A DNA stretch of 64,000 nucleotides from Neorhizobium galegae bv. officinalis. Its GTDB lineage: Bacteria; Pseudomonadota; Alphaproteobacteria; Rhizobiales; Rhizobiaceae. Location: NCBI GenBank assembly GCA_000985875.1, contig CCRI01000004.1, positions 248,001 to 312,000 of the forward strand. Direction: 5' to 3'. Shown here one piece after another: positions 1 to 8,940 of the stretch; position 1 is the first letter of the stretch; each line of letters opens with the position of its first letter. A program made the position numbers and the translations under genes. The notes beneath the pieces were generated by a model. It ran no database searches. It worked only from the letters and a program-made list of their open reading frames with translations, and was not told the origin of the DNA.

Positions 1-778
1 GGCCGCCGAGTTCCATCGTGGCGCGCTTCATGTGCTTGCCGGCGAGGGCCGCCAGATGCTTGCCGACCGGGGTGGAGCCGGTAAACGAGATCTTGCGGAT
101 GACCGGATGCGGGATCAGGTATTCGGAAATCTCGGCCGGAATGCCGTAGACGAGGTTGATAACGCCTGCCGGCACGCCGGCATCGATGAAGGCACGGATC
201 AGTTCGGCCGGCGAAGCGGGAGTTTCCTCAGGCGCCTTGACGATGATCGAGCAGCCGGTCGCAACGGCGGCGGAGAGCTTGCGGACCACCTGGTTGAGCG
301 GGAAATTCCAGGGCGTGAAGGCGGCCACCGGGCCGACCGGCAGCTTGATCGCCATCTGCGAGACGCCGCTCATGCGGGCCGGGATGATCTGGCCATAGGT
401 GCGGCGGGCTTCTTCGGCGAACCAGTCGATCGTGTCGGCGGCGCCCATGACTTCCATCTTCGACTGGGCGAGCGGCTTGCCCTGTTCGCGGGTCATGTAA
501 TAGGCAATCTGGTCGACGCGCTGGCGCAGCAGGTCGGCGGCCTTGCGCATCAGCTTCGAGCGGTCGAAGGGCGAGGTGTCGCGCCAGATCCTGAAGCCCT
601 TTTCGGCGGCTTCCAGCGCCAGATCCAGGTCCGCCTTGCGGGCATGGGCGATCTTCCCGATCACTTCTTCCGTCGCGGGATCGGAAACATCGATGGTTTC
701 GCCGCCGATGGCATCGCGCCATTCGCCGTTGATGAAGAGCTTGACGTCGGGATAGCTGTGCATGGTGTCCACTTTCAT
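1..778 (-). CDS. NAD(P)-dependent aldehyde dehydrogenase, succinate-semialdehyde dehydrogenase-like (partial, C-terminus off the window)
   Basis: Only the first 259 codons are inside the window; the gene runs off the left edge. It opens [20 protein letters not shown] and follows the usual aldehyde dehydrogenase order: the cofactor-binding stretch with [10 protein letters not shown] and [13 protein letters not shown], then FTGS, then MELGG, whose Glu (about residue 256) is the general base. The catalytic Cys lies beyond the edge. The EETPASP segment and overall pattern resemble succinate-semialdehyde dehydrogenases, so oxidation of a semialdehyde is likely, but the exact substrate cannot be read. 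The XRE-cupin regulator lies 143 bp upstream on the same strand, which suggests a regulator-enzyme unit. Confidence 0.85.
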   Translation of the reverse strand, partial: MKVDTMHSYPDVKLFINGEWRDAIGGETIDVSDPATEEVIGKIAHARKADLDLALEAAEKGFRIWRDTSPFDRSKLMRKAADLLRQRVDQIAYYMTREQGKPLAQSKMEVMGAADTIDWFAEEARRTYGQIIPARMSGVSQMAIKLPVGPVAAFTPWNFPLNQVVRKLSAAVATGCSIIVKAPEETPASPAELIRAFIDAGVPAGVINLVYGIPAEISEYLIPHPVIRKISFTGSTPVGKHLAALAGKHMKRATMELGG

Positions 779-921
779 TTCAAGGCTGGATACGCCGTTT
801 TTGGGGGCGTTGGGAGAGGGTGCGGGAATATTGGGTTCTGACCTAAAATAATTGACAGCAACAATCAACGTTCATTGGCAATGTCCAAAAGGTGCTGAGT
901 GAAATCCGGGCTTCGCTCTTC

Positions 922-1503
922 CTAAAGATAGGGTGGCGTGCAGGCACTTACCACCTCGCAGCGCTCGGTTCCGACGTTACGATATCGGTGCGGCTGACGG
1001 CTGTCGAAGAGGAAGGCGTCGCCCTTTTTGAGGATGCGGGTCTGGCTGCCGACGGTCAGTTCCAGTTCTCCGGCGACCACCACTCCGCCTTCTTCCGCCT
1101 CGTGCTGCAGCATGGTCTCGCCGGTATCGGCGCCTGGCTCGTAGAATTCGTGGAAAATCTGGACGCTGTGGGATTTGGCGTCGCCGACCTGCAGCAGCGT
1201 CAATGCGCCGGTCGAAAGCGGCGTCAGTTCATCGGCGCGGTAGAACACCTGGTCGACCGGCGGCAGCGTCAGCGCGAAGAAGTCGGTCAGCGGATAGTTG
1301 ATTGCTTCGAGGATCTTCTTCAGCGAGGCGACCGAAGGGCTCACCTTGTTCTTCTCGATCAATGAGACGAGGGAATGGGTGACGCCCGCCTTGACCGCCA
1401 GCGCCCGCTGCGACAGGCCGTGCTGCTTGCGCACCAGACAAAGACGCTCGCCGACATTGAAACCGCCATCGGCCCCTTCCGCCGCATTTTCCATGGCGTG
1501 CAT
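922..1503 (-). CDS. XRE-family transcriptional regulator with C-terminal cupin domain (PuuR-like)
   Basis: The 193-residue protein has an N-terminal helix-turn-helix (about residues 17-72, with LSQRALAVKAGVTHSLVSLI) and a C-terminal cupin_2 barrel (about 115-185, with GVVVAGELELTVGSQ and KKGDAFLFDSRQPHRYRN). This architecture is shared with PuuR-type regulators, in which the cupin senses a small ligand. It lies upstream of, and in line with, the aldehyde dehydrogenase gene, so that gene is its most likely target. Ligand identity is not visible; a polyamine- or GABA-derived compound would fit both the family and the neighbour, but this is inference. The ATG start is preceded by an AAAGG-like ribosome site. 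Confidence 0.85.
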   Translation of the reverse strand: MHAMENAAEGADGGFNVGERLCLVRKQHGLSQRALAVKAGVTHSLVSLIEKNKVSPSVASLKKILEAINYPLTDFFALTLPPVDQVFYRADELTPLSTGALTLLQVGDAKSHSVQIFHEFYEPGADTGETMLQHEAEEGGVVVAGELELTVGSQTRILKKGDAFLFDSRQPHRYRNVGTERCEVVSACTPPYL

Positions 1504-1721
1504 TCTTCAAAACGACCTTTGCTCATTTTCTCGCCGCCCGATCGCGGCGGCGCATCACTGATACACCGAAGGCGGGAATTTCTCCAATGACGAAAAACGG
1601 CGCGGTTGGTGAAGGGAGCTGAGTTTTTTCGGCTGGATGTCGGATTACCGAAAGTACGTGCGTCTTTAAGATATGGTCGTCGCCGACGACCGGGCAACCA
1701 GGATAAAAAGGGAGAAATGCA

Positions 1722-2195
1722 ATGGCGAAGAACACGATCTGCCTATGGTTCGACAAGGATGCCGAAGAGGCTGCCCGCTTCTATGCCGAGACTTTTCCGG
1801 ACAGCAAGGTCGGCGCCGCAATGCGCGCGCCCGCGGATTACCCGGACGGCAAGCAGGGAGATGTGCTCGTGGTGGAATTTACCGTTGCCGGCGTGGCATG
1901 CATCGGCCTGAACGGCGGCCCGATCTTCAAGCACAACGAGGCCTTTTCCTTCCAGATCTCGACCGAAGACCAGGAAGAGACCGATCGGTATTGGAACGCC
2001 ATCGTCGGTAACGGCGGCCAGGAAAGCGAATGCGGCTGGTGCAAGGATAGATGGGGTATTTCCTGGCAGATCACGCCGCGCGTGCTCACGGAGGCCCTTG
2101 CTGTCGGCGGCGCCGAGGCGAAGCGCGCCTTTGATGCGATGATGAAGATGCAGAAGATCGACGTCGCGGCGATCGAGGCTGCCCGGCGGGGTTAG
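1722..2195 (+). CDS. VOC-superfamily protein, PhnB / 3-demethylubiquinone methyltransferase-like domain
   Basis: A 157-residue protein of the vicinal-oxygen-chelate fold, PhnB-like subgroup: it begins with the typical CLWFDKDAEEAARFYAETFP segment and carries the later FQISTEDQEETDRYWNA and CGWCKDRWGISWQI blocks. Members are often named after a ubiquinone methyltransferase domain, but they lack a SAM-binding fold and most have no known substrate. The gene has a good ribosome site (AGGGAGAA) and is followed 11 bp later by an SRPBCC gene. The two families often occur side by side, so the pair is probably one transcript. No specific reaction can be assigned. Confidence 0.85.
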   Translation: MAKNTICLWFDKDAEEAARFYAETFPDSKVGAAMRAPADYPDGKQGDVLVVEFTVAGVACIGLNGGPIFKHNEAFSFQISTEDQEETDRYWNAIVGNGGQESECGWCKDRWGISWQITPRVLTEALAVGGAEAKRAFDAMMKMQKIDVAAIEAARRG

Positions 2196-2206
2196 GGAGA
2201 AAATCG

Positions 2207-2701
2207 ATGGACAAGAAAGCGAGTGACGGCCGCACGGCGGTCGAATGGAGATCCGAGCGCGAACTCGTCGTGACGCGCAGCTTCAACGCCCCGGTTCGCC
2301 TCGTGTTCGATGCGTGGACCAAGCCGGAACTGTTCAAGCAGTGGTGGGCACCGAAATCCAGCGGCGTTCCGCTTCTTGCCTGCGAGATGGATGCGCGCAC
2401 CGGAGGCGGCTATAGCGTCACGTTCGGACATGACGCCGAGAACTCCATGACCTTCTTCGGCAAATATCTCGAAGTGTCGCCGCCTTCGCGCCTCGTCTGG
2501 ACCAATGACGAAAGCGAAGACGGTTCCGTCACGAGGGTCACCTTCGAGGAGGAGGAAGTCGGCAGGACGCTGCTGGTCCTGCATGAACGCTACCCTTCCA
2601 AGGAAGCGGCCGACGAATCGTGTGCCGGTATGGCAGGCGCGATGCCCGAACAGCTAGGGCAACTGGATGAACTTCTGATCACCCTGGGCGCGAGCGCCTA
2701 A
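2207..2701 (+). CDS. SRPBCC (AHSA1-like) domain protein
   Basis: A 164-residue protein of the START/Bet v1-like SRPBCC superfamily, AHSA1 subgroup. The markers are the N-terminal VTRSFNAPVRLVFDAWTKPE segment, the KQWWAP motif, and the late MPEQLGQLDELL helix that closes the hydrophobic pocket. Family members bind lipophilic ligands or, in the eukaryotic namesake, Hsp90; the bacterial ligand is generally unknown. It follows the VOC gene by 11 bp, with a strong GGGAGAA ribosome site overlapping the end of the spacer. Cytoplasmic; no signal peptide or membrane segment is seen. Confidence 0.85.
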   Translation: MDKKASDGRTAVEWRSERELVVTRSFNAPVRLVFDAWTKPELFKQWWAPKSSGVPLLACEMDARTGGGYSVTFGHDAENSMTFFGKYLEVSPPSRLVWTNDESEDGSVTRVTFEEEEVGRTLLVLHERYPSKEAADESCAGMAGAMPEQLGQLDELLITLGASA

Positions 2702-2795
2702 CCCACGATCGCTGTTTAGCTGAAACGCGGAAACAAGAAGGCCCGGCGCGCTGGAAGGCGGCGGGGCCGGTTTGCCGAAAAGGCGGAACGCTCGC

Positions 2796-3971
2796 TTAGA
2801 AAAAGGCCTGAATACCCGTTTGCGCGCGGCCGAGGATCAGTGCGTGGACGTCATGCGTGCCCTCATAGGTGTTGACTGTTTCGAGGTTCTGCGAGTGGCG
2901 CATGACATGGTATTCGATCTGGATGCCGTTGCCGCCGTGCATGTCGCGGGCTTGGCGGGCGATATCCAGCGCCTTGCCGCAATTGTTGCGCTTGACGATC
3001 GAGATCATTTCAGGCGCCATCTTGTGCTGATCCATCAGCTGGCCGACGCGGAGCGAAGCCTGCAGGCCGAGGGTGATTTCCGTCTGCATGTCGGCGAGCT
3101 TCTTCTGGTAGAGCTGCATGCCGGCGAGCGGCTTGCCGAACTGCTTGCGGTCGAGGCCGTACTGGCGGGCGCGGAACCAGCAGTCTTCCGCCGCCCCCAT
3201 GACGCCCCAGGAGATACCGTAGCGGGCGCGGTTGAGGCAGCCGAAGGGACCCTTGAGGCCCGAAACGTTCGGCAGGATCGCATCCTCGCCGACTTCGACG
3301 CTGTCCATGACGATCTCGCCGGTGATCGAGGCGCGCAGCGACAGTTTTCCGCCGATCTTCGGGGCGGAAAGGCCCTTCATGCCCTTTTCGAGCACGAAGC
3401 CGCGGATCTCGTTGTTATGGGCTTCCGACTTCGCCCAGACGACGAAAACGTCGGCGATCGGCGCGTTGGAAATCCACATTTTCGAGCCGCGCAGGCGATA
3501 GCCGCCCTCGATCTTTTCGGCGCGGGTCTTCATGCCGCCCGGATCGGAGCCGGCATCCGGCTCGGTCAGGCCGAAACAGCCGATCAGATCGCCGGAGACG
3601 AGGCCCGGGAGATATTTCTTCTTCTGCTCGTCGGAGCCGTAGGCGAAGATCGGGTAGATGACCAGCGAGGACTGCACGCTCATCATCGAACGGTAACCGC
3701 TGTCGATACGTTCGATCTCGCGGGCGACGAGGCCGTAGGCGACGTAGGAAGCGTTTGCCGCGCCGTATTCCTCCGGCAGCGTCACGCCGAGCAGACCGGT
3801 CTGGCCCATCAGCTTGAACAGGCCCTTGTCGGTCGTCTCGTCGAGATAGGCCTCATTGACGCGCGGCATCAGTTCGGACTTGGCGAAGGCGGCCGCCGCA
3901 TCGCGGATCATCCGCTCCTCTTCGGTCAGCTGGTCTTCGAGAAGAAAGGGATCGTTCCAGGAAAAAGCCAC
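2796..3971 (-). CDS. gcdH: Glutaryl-CoA dehydrogenase
   Basis: This acyl-CoA dehydrogenase oxidises and decarboxylates glutaryl-CoA to crotonyl-CoA in lysine, tryptophan and glutarate breakdown, passing electrons to ETF. It shows the family order: N-terminal helices ([18 protein letters not shown]), the FAD/acyl segment [20 protein letters not shown] and [18 protein letters not shown], then the C-terminal helices ending [18 protein letters not shown], with the catalytic Glu at residue 370. I chose the GTG start at 3971, which has GGAGG eight bases upstream and gives 391 residues, close to family length. A TTG ten codons further up is also open. A LysR regulator is transcribed divergently 114 bp away. 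Confidence 0.93.
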   Translation of the reverse strand: MAFSWNDPFLLEDQLTEEERMIRDAAAAFAKSELMPRVNEAYLDETTDKGLFKLMGQTGLLGVTLPEEYGAANASYVAYGLVAREIERIDSGYRSMMSVQSSLVIYPIFAYGSDEQKKKYLPGLVSGDLIGCFGLTEPDAGSDPGGMKTRAEKIEGGYRLRGSKMWISNAPIADVFVVWAKSEAHNNEIRGFVLEKGMKGLSAPKIGGKLSLRASITGEIVMDSVEVGEDAILPNVSGLKGPFGCLNRARYGISWGVMGAAEDCWFRARQYGLDRKQFGKPLAGMQLYQKKLADMQTEITLGLQASLRVGQLMDQHKMAPEMISIVKRNNCGKALDIARQARDMHGGNGIQIEYHVMRHSQNLETVNTYEGTHDVHALILGRAQTGIQAFF

Positions 3972-4085
3972 GGGTCTCGCCTCCGGTTTGAAATCGGGCA
4001 ATTTGAAGTTTGAAGAATTATCGCCAGCGGCAGGCGAAGAGCAAGCACCGTTTACTCATCTGGTCATGATCTATAGTAATAGGCC

Positions 4086-5003
4086 ATGGTCAGCCTCTCG
4101 CGAAAACTGCTTCCCTCCACCTCGGCGCTCGCCGCCTTCGATTCCGTCGCGCGGCTCGGCAGCTTTTCGGCTGCGGCGGAAGAGCTGTCATTGACGCAAG
4201 GGGCGATCAGTCGGCAGGTTTCCGGCCTGGAGGAGCAGCTGGGGATCCAGCTTTTCGACCGCAGCAGCCGCGGCGTCAGCCTCACTTCGGCGGGGGCGGA
4301 ATATGCCAAGGTCGTGGCGAACGCGCTGTCGCAGATCCGATCCGCTTCATTGCAGGTCATGACCAAACGGCATAGCGATCAGCTGAACCTCGCGATCCTG
4401 CCGACTTTCGGTACCCGCTGGCTGATGCCGCGCATCCCGCAATTCGTCGCGAGGCACCCGGAGATCACGCTCAATTTCGCCACCCGCATCGGCGTCTTCG
4501 ATTTCGATCGCGACGGCATCGACATGGCGATCCATATCGGTCAACCGGATTGGCCGGGCGCGGAATGCACCTTCCTGATGGAGGAGATGGTGGCGCCGGT
4601 CTCATCGCCGGCATTCCTCGCTTCGCATCCGATCCGCAAGGGCGAGGACCTGTTGCGCCTGCCGCTGCTGCACATGGCCTCTCGGCCAGGCGCATGGAAC
4701 CACTGGTTCGAGAGCCTCGGGATTGCCGGCACGCCATCGCAGGGCATGCGCTTCGAACAGTTCGGCAGCGTGGCCCAGGCCTGTATCGCGGGGCTCGGCG
4801 TGGCATTGATGCCGCTCTTCCTGATCGACTCGGAGCTTGCAGCCGGGCAGCTCGTCGAGGTTTTTCCGCATCAGGTGCGCAGCACCAGCGCCTATTATGC
4901 GGTGGCGCCGCTCAGCAAGGCGGATTTCCGGCCAGTCGTCGCGTTTCGGGCGTGGCTGATCGAGGAGGTCGGGCGATACAGGGAAGAAGTGGTTGGGTGG
5001 TAG
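4086..5003 (+). CDS. LysR-family transcriptional regulator, divergent from gcdH
   Basis: A 305-residue LysR-type regulator. The winged helix-turn-helix (about residues 12-70) includes FDSVARLGSFSAAAEELSLT and LEEQLGIQLFDRSSRG. The effector domain (about 95-295) belongs to the GcvA-like type 2 periplasmic-binding fold, with DGIDMAIHIG and GVALMPLFL. LysR proteins usually control the gene they face, so gcdH is the natural target, with a glutarate-derived inducer as the simplest guess. The shared 114-bp promoter region is AT-rich for this genome. Function as activator or repressor cannot be read from the sequence. Confidence 0.88.
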   Translation: MVSLSRKLLPSTSALAAFDSVARLGSFSAAAEELSLTQGAISRQVSGLEEQLGIQLFDRSSRGVSLTSAGAEYAKVVANALSQIRSASLQVMTKRHSDQLNLAILPTFGTRWLMPRIPQFVARHPEITLNFATRIGVFDFDRDGIDMAIHIGQPDWPGAECTFLMEEMVAPVSSPAFLASHPIRKGEDLLRLPLLHMASRPGAWNHWFESLGIAGTPSQGMRFEQFGSVAQACIAGLGVALMPLFLIDSELAAGQLVEVFPHQVRSTSAYYAVAPLSKADFRPVVAFRAWLIEEVGRYREEVVGW

Positions 5004-5010
5004 GCTGTGC

Positions 5011-5113
5011 GTGGAGCCCCGCCCCCTTGTGGGGAGGGGTTGGGGAGGGGCCTTCGCTCCGCATTTAGACCCCTCCCGCCTGCCGGCCACCCTCCCCACA
5101 AGGGGGAGGGTTA
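5011..5113. repeat. RIME-like palindromic intergenic repeat, full copy A
   Basis: A roughly 103-bp element in the gap between two convergent genes. It has two inverted-repeat hairpins at its ends: CCCC-GCCCCCTTGT-GGGGAGGGG on the left and CCCTCCCC-ACAAGG-GGGAGGG on the right, joined by a spacer. Read in reverse complement it is nearly identical to the element at 24318-24419, and a shorter relative lies at 63924-63978. Its size and mosaic palindromes resemble the rhizobial intergenic mosaic elements (RIME), an identification made by resemblance. Here it may also end transcription of both flanking genes. Confidence 0.8.
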
Positions 5114-5133
5114 AGTTTGTCGCGCCGCCTCTG

Positions 5134-6561
5134 TTAAAGCTTGGGCCGCGTATCCAACCAATCCGTGGCCGCTTCATAGCCTAGCGCAATCTCCAGCACC
5201 GCCTTGTCGGCGCGCGGGCGGCCGATGATCTGGATGCCGGCGGGCAGGCCGTTTGCGCCAAAGCCGGCGGGCATGGCAGCGACCGGCAGGCCGGCCATCG
5301 AGGCGGGGACCACCACTTCCATCCAGCGGTGATAGGTGTCCATCACCCAGCCGCCGATCTCCTTCGGCCAATGGGTTTCCGCGTCGAAGGGGAAGACCTG
5401 GGCGGACGGCAGGATCAGGTAGTCGTAGCGGTCGAACACAGTCAGCAGGTATTGATACCAGGCGCTGCGGCGTTTCGAGGCGAAATGCACCTCGCGCGCC
5501 GTCATGTCGAGCCCGCGCTCGATTTCCCAGATGATCTCGGGCTTCATCTGGGCGCGCTTTTCCGGATCGTCGTAGTTGTCGCGCATGCCGCTCGCGGTGA
5601 GCCAGCTGCGCAGCGTCGTCCAGGAGCGCCAGAGGTCGTCCATCTCGAAGTCCGGAGCGAACTCGTCCACCGCGCAGCCGATCCGCTCGAAGACCGGAAG
5701 CGTCGACCGGCAGAGTTCCAGCACGCCGGGTTCGAAAGGCAGGTAACCGCCGAGATCGCCGAGCCAGGCGACGCGGGCGCCTGAAAAGTCGCGGCCGTCC
5801 TGCGGCGTCAGGTCCTCGGTCGGCAGGGATAGCGGATCGCGGGGATCGTAACCGGCCTGGGTCGAAAGCAGGGCGGCGACATCGCGCACCGTGCGGCCCA
5901 TGGGACCCAGAACCGAGAGCTGGCCCAGGAAGTTCTCGAGCTTCAGGGAGGTGGGGACGCGACCGAAACTCGGGCGGAAGCCGACGACGTTGTTGAAGGC
6001 TGCGGGGTTGCGCAGCGAGCCCATCATGTCGCCGCCATCCGCGACCGGCAGGAGATGCGCCGAAAGGGCGGCCGCCGCGCCGCCGCTTGAACCGCCAACC
6101 GTCTTGGTCAGGTCATAGGGGTTTCTGGTGACGCCGTGCACCGGATTGTAGCTCTGCGAGCCGAGCCCCTGTTCCGGCGTGTTGGTCTTGCCGATGATGA
6201 TCGCGCCGGCCGCGCGAATGCGCTCGACCATCACCTCGTCCTTGTCGGGCACGAAATCGGCAAAGATCGGCGAGCCATACGTGCAGCGGATGCCCTTCAC
6301 CTCGCAGAGATCCTTGATGGCGATCGGCATGCCATGCATCCAGCCGCGCGATTTGCCTGAAGCAAGTCCTGCGTCGCGTTCCGTGGCCTCGGCCAGAAGC
6401 TCGTCCCGGCCGCGCAGGCTAACGATCGCGTTGATTGCGGGATTGAGCCTGGCGATCCGGTCGAGATAGGCCGTCATCACGCCGGCGCAGGAGGTCCGGC
6501 CATCATGGATGGCTTCCGAAAGTGCCGTCGCGGAAAGGCCGGTTATCTCGTCGTCCTGCAT
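5134..6561 (-). CDS. Amidase signature family hydrolase
   Basis: A 475-residue amidase-signature enzyme that hydrolyses a carboxamide with a Ser-cisSer-Lys triad. The Lys is at about 83 (MPIAIKDL), the Ser pair at 158-159 (VGGSSGGAAAA) and the nucleophile at about 182 (MMGSLRNPAAF). The usual DTGGS before the nucleophile reads DMMGS here, a modest deviation. The C-terminal FAD-free substrate loops (GWVMDTYHRWMEVVVPASMAG) are normal for the family. Substrate is not predictable from sequence. I start at the ATG at 6561, which has GGGGA seven bases upstream, not at the GTG three bases earlier. It faces away from the LacI operon. Confidence 0.9.
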   Translation of the reverse strand: MQDDEITGLSATALSEAIHDGRTSCAGVMTAYLDRIARLNPAINAIVSLRGRDELLAEATERDAGLASGKSRGWMHGMPIAIKDLCEVKGIRCTYGSPIFADFVPDKDEVMVERIRAAGAIIIGKTNTPEQGLGSQSYNPVHGVTRNPYDLTKTVGGSSGGAAAALSAHLLPVADGGDMMGSLRNPAAFNNVVGFRPSFGRVPTSLKLENFLGQLSVLGPMGRTVRDVAALLSTQAGYDPRDPLSLPTEDLTPQDGRDFSGARVAWLGDLGGYLPFEPGVLELCRSTLPVFERIGCAVDEFAPDFEMDDLWRSWTTLRSWLTASGMRDNYDDPEKRAQMKPEIIWEIERGLDMTAREVHFASKRRSAWYQYLLTVFDRYDYLILPSAQVFPFDAETHWPKEIGGWVMDTYHRWMEVVVPASMAGLPVAAMPAGFGANGLPAGIQIIGRPRADKAVLEIALGYEAATDWLDTRPKL

Positions 6562-6688
6562 CACTGTTCCCCCATGAATACCCGAGGATTTCCACAGGTC
6601 GGGGCGGGGAAGTCAAGGCCGCATTGGGGATATCCAGACTGGCATTTACAAACGACTCGACAAAGCCTTTTGAGCAAAGTATTCTTGC

Positions 6689-6700
6689 TTAAACGTTTAA
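6689..6700. promoter_or_regulatory. Predicted LacI-family operator upstream of the purine operon
   Basis: TTAAACGTTTAA is a perfect 12-bp palindrome with a central CG, the hallmark of LacI/GalR operators. It lies 12 bp before the start codon of the LacI-family gene, placing it where bound repressor would block transcription of the whole operon, including the repressor. Confidence 0.7.
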
Positions 6701-6712
6701 TCAGAGCATCCT

Positions 6713-7810
6713 ATGGCTTTACCCCGTCCCGGACCGAACATGAGCGCCATCGCTGCCGCCCTCGGCGTGTCGGCGGCGACCGTGTCGAATGCGCTGTCCG
6801 GCAAGGGACGCGTGTCGCCGGAGCTTATCGAGAAGGTGAGGGCCAAGGCAAGCGAGCTCGGTTACGTGCCGAGCCTGACCGCCCGGGCGCTGCGCACCGG
6901 CCGCACCGGCGTGCTCGGGCTCGTCCTCCCGGATATCGCCAACCCGCTCTTCCCGCAGATTGCCCAGGCGATCGAGAACGCCGCCTCGAATGCTGGCTAC
7001 GGCGTGCTCATCGCCGACTCCCGCGGCGATATCGCGGCACAGACCGAGGCGATCGGCCGCCTTCTGGAACGCGGCGTCGACGGCATGGTCATCGTTCCCC
7101 GGCGCGGCACGCGGATCGCCGATGTCGGCTGCCCCGTTGCCGTCATCGATACGCCTTCCACGCCCGGCAATACCGTTTCGGCCGATCATTGGGATGGCGG
7201 CAGCCAGATGGGCCGCCATCTTGCGGAGCTTGGCCATCGCAAGGTCCTGCTGATCGGCACCAGCGCCTCCTCGAACGTGCAGAACGACCGCATCGGCGGG
7301 CTGAAGGCCGGCCTCGGGGCGCAGGTCGAATGCGATACGATGTGGATCGAGAAGGTCGAGGCGGTTTCGGGCGAAGGTTGCCCGCTCGGTCTGGCGGACA
7401 AGGCCAGGTTGGGTTTTACGGCCTTTGCGGCTGTCTCCGATCTTTCGGCGCTTCGGGCATTGACCGAGCTGCAGCGCGCCGGGATCGGCGTACCGGAAAC
7501 GGTCAGCGTCACCGGTTTCGACGACCTCATCTGGTCGGCGGTCGTCACGCCGGCCCTCACCACGGTACGCATGGACATGGCCACGATCGCCGATCTGGCG
7601 ATTGCCGCGCTGATCCGTGCGATCGAGCCGGAGGGGGAGGCCGAGAATGGAGCCGAGGAGGTTTCGACCGGCAACGTTATCTCCGAGACGGACCGCGTTC
7701 CGATGCAGCTCATCGTGCGCCAATCGACGGCCGCCCCGCACGCCGGCCGCACACCGAATTTGCATGCCCCAACCCCCAACAAGCCGACAGCAGGAGAAAT
7801 CACATCATGA
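6713..7810 (+). CDS. LacI-family transcriptional regulator of the purine uptake operon
   Basis: A 365-residue LacI/GalR regulator. The N-terminal helix-turn-helix and hinge are clear (MSAIAAALGVSAATVSNALS, then VPSLTARALRTGRTGVLGLV), followed by a sugar/purine-binding periplasmic-like domain (about 60-325) with VTGFDDLIWSAVVTPALTTV. PurR, the purine repressor, is in this family, which fits the downstream enzymes, though LacI members more often bind sugars. Its last codon overlaps the start of the binding-protein gene (ATGA), so regulator and transporter are translationally coupled. A 12-bp palindrome upstream of the start is the likely autoregulatory operator. The C-terminal 40 residues are unusually long and polar. 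Confidence 0.9.
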   Translation: MALPRPGPNMSAIAAALGVSAATVSNALSGKGRVSPELIEKVRAKASELGYVPSLTARALRTGRTGVLGLVLPDIANPLFPQIAQAIENAASNAGYGVLIADSRGDIAAQTEAIGRLLERGVDGMVIVPRRGTRIADVGCPVAVIDTPSTPGNTVSADHWDGGSQMGRHLAELGHRKVLLIGTSASSNVQNDRIGGLKAGLGAQVECDTMWIEKVEAVSGEGCPLGLADKARLGFTAFAAVSDLSALRALTELQRAGIGVPETVSVTGFDDLIWSAVVTPALTTVRMDMATIADLAIAALIRAIEPEGEAENGAEEVSTGNVISETDRVPMQLIVRQSTAAPHAGRTPNLHAPTPNKPTAGEITS

Positions 7811-8841
7811 ACAAGGTCATTCTTGCGTCGGGCGCCGCCCTGATGCTCGCCATGGGTGCCGCGCAAACCCCGGCCCAGGCCCAGGAAAAGACGCTGACGA
7901 TTTCCGTCTATGCGCTCGCCCAGGACGAATACAAGCAGATCGTCTACGATCCCTTCCAGAAGATCTGCGGCTGCAAGCTGGTCGTCGAGACCGGCAACAG
8001 CGTCGAGCGCTTCGCCAAGATGGAAGCCAACAAGGCCAACCCGGTCGTCGACATGGCCGTCATCTCGATGGCGGATGCGCTCGCTGCCTCGCGCGCCGGC
8101 CTGATCGACAAGGTCGACACCTCGAAGCTTTCGAATTTCGGCAAGCTCTATGACATTGCCAAGGATCCGAACGGCGACGGCATGAGCGTCGGCTACACGT
8201 TCTATGCCACCTCGATCGCCTATCGCTCCGACAAGATGAAGATCGACAGCTGGGCCGATCTTCTGAAGCCGGAATATGCAAGCCATGTCGCATGGCCGAA
8301 CGTTACCACCAACCAGGGCCCGCCGGCGCTCTACATGCTGGGCCTGGCGCTTGCCAAGGACACCCCGGACCTGAAGGCTCCGATCGAAGCGGTTGGCGCC
8401 AAGAAGGGCGAGATCGTCACCTTCTACGAAAAGTCGTCGCAGCTGGTGCAGCTGATGCAGCAGGAAGAAATCTGGGCAGCGCCGATCGGCCGCTTCACCT
8501 GGGCGCCTTTCACCAAGCTCGGCTTCCCGATCGCCTGGGCGATGCCGAAGGAAGGCCAGACGGGCGGCATGAACGTCATGACCGTCACCAAGGGTTCCAA
8601 GAACCGCGACCTCGCGCTGCAATTCATGGATTTCTGGCTCTCGACCGAAGTCCAGACCAAGCTCGCCGAAAAGTTGATCGACAGCCCGTCCAACAAGGAC
8701 GTCAAGCTTTCGGAGGCGATCGCCAACAACCTCACCTATGGCGAGGAAACGGCAAAGAGCCTGAAGCTGATCCCGTCCGCCGTCGCACTCGATAACCGTG
8801 CCGGCTGGATCAAGACCTGGAACGAGAAGGTCGGCCAGTAA
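7807..8841 (+). CDS. ABC transporter substrate-binding protein, PotD/spermidine-putrescine type
   Basis: A 344-residue periplasmic binding protein with a Sec signal peptide (MNKVILASGAALMLAMGAAQ, cleavage near AQA-Q at residue 25). The mature part resembles type 2 binding proteins of the PotD/iron class, with SKNRDLALQFMDFWLS near the C-terminus. It lies in one operon with two PotB/PotC-type permeases and an ATPase, followed by purine-handling enzymes. The ligand is therefore inferred to be a purine nucleoside or base, not a polyamine. Two Cys residues in the ICGCK segment near residue 57 are unusual. The start overlaps the regulator's stop by 4 bp. Confidence 0.85.
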   Translation: MNKVILASGAALMLAMGAAQTPAQAQEKTLTISVYALAQDEYKQIVYDPFQKICGCKLVVETGNSVERFAKMEANKANPVVDMAVISMADALAASRAGLIDKVDTSKLSNFGKLYDIAKDPNGDGMSVGYTFYATSIAYRSDKMKIDSWADLLKPEYASHVAWPNVTTNQGPPALYMLGLALAKDTPDLKAPIEAVGAKKGEIVTFYEKSSQLVQLMQQEEIWAAPIGRFTWAPFTKLGFPIAWAMPKEGQTGGMNVMTVTKGSKNRDLALQFMDFWLSTEVQTKLAEKLIDSPSNKDVKLSEAIANNLTYGEETAKSLKLIPSAVALDNRAGWIKTWNEKVGQ

Positions 8842-8878
8842 GGGCCAACGCAACCACGGAATAGCCTCCCAAGGCTGA

Positions 8879-8915
8879 GGGATGCGGGCAGCGCGCGAAT
8901 GCCTGACCGCATCCC
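8879..8915 (+). promoter_or_regulatory. Intra-operon stem-loop after the binding-protein gene
   Basis: GGGATGCGG and CCGCATCCC form a perfect 9-bp stem around a 19-nt loop in the 99-bp gap between binding protein and first permease. No T-run follows. Such hairpins commonly protect the 3' end of the binding-protein message and let it outnumber permease message; that role is inferred. Confidence 0.6.
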
Positions 8916-8940
8916 GACTTATTGAACAGGATCGAACACC

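Noticed and set aside
2702-2795. GC-rich inverted sequence after the SRPBCC gene considered as a terminator
   Set aside because: The arms GGCCCGGCG and GGCGGGGCC pair only imperfectly and there is no T-run.
2772-4013. A 413-codon plus-strand frame opposite gcdH
   Set aside because: It mirrors the codons of glutaryl-CoA dehydrogenase and lacks a ribosome site; gcdH is supported by motifs throughout.
5011-5113. GC-rich repeated palindromes considered as a CRISPR array
   Set aside because: The units are scattered single elements with internal hairpins, not regularly spaced direct repeats, and no cas gene is present.
6505-7806. A long in-frame extension of the PotD-like protein through the LacI gene
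   Set aside because: The extension reads the LacI gene out of frame. The signal peptide at 7807 and the ATGA overlap fix the true start.
7186-8853. A 555-codon minus-strand frame opposite the LacI gene and binding-protein gene
   Set aside because: Antisense shadow; both genes on the plus strand have clear domains and overlap translationally.
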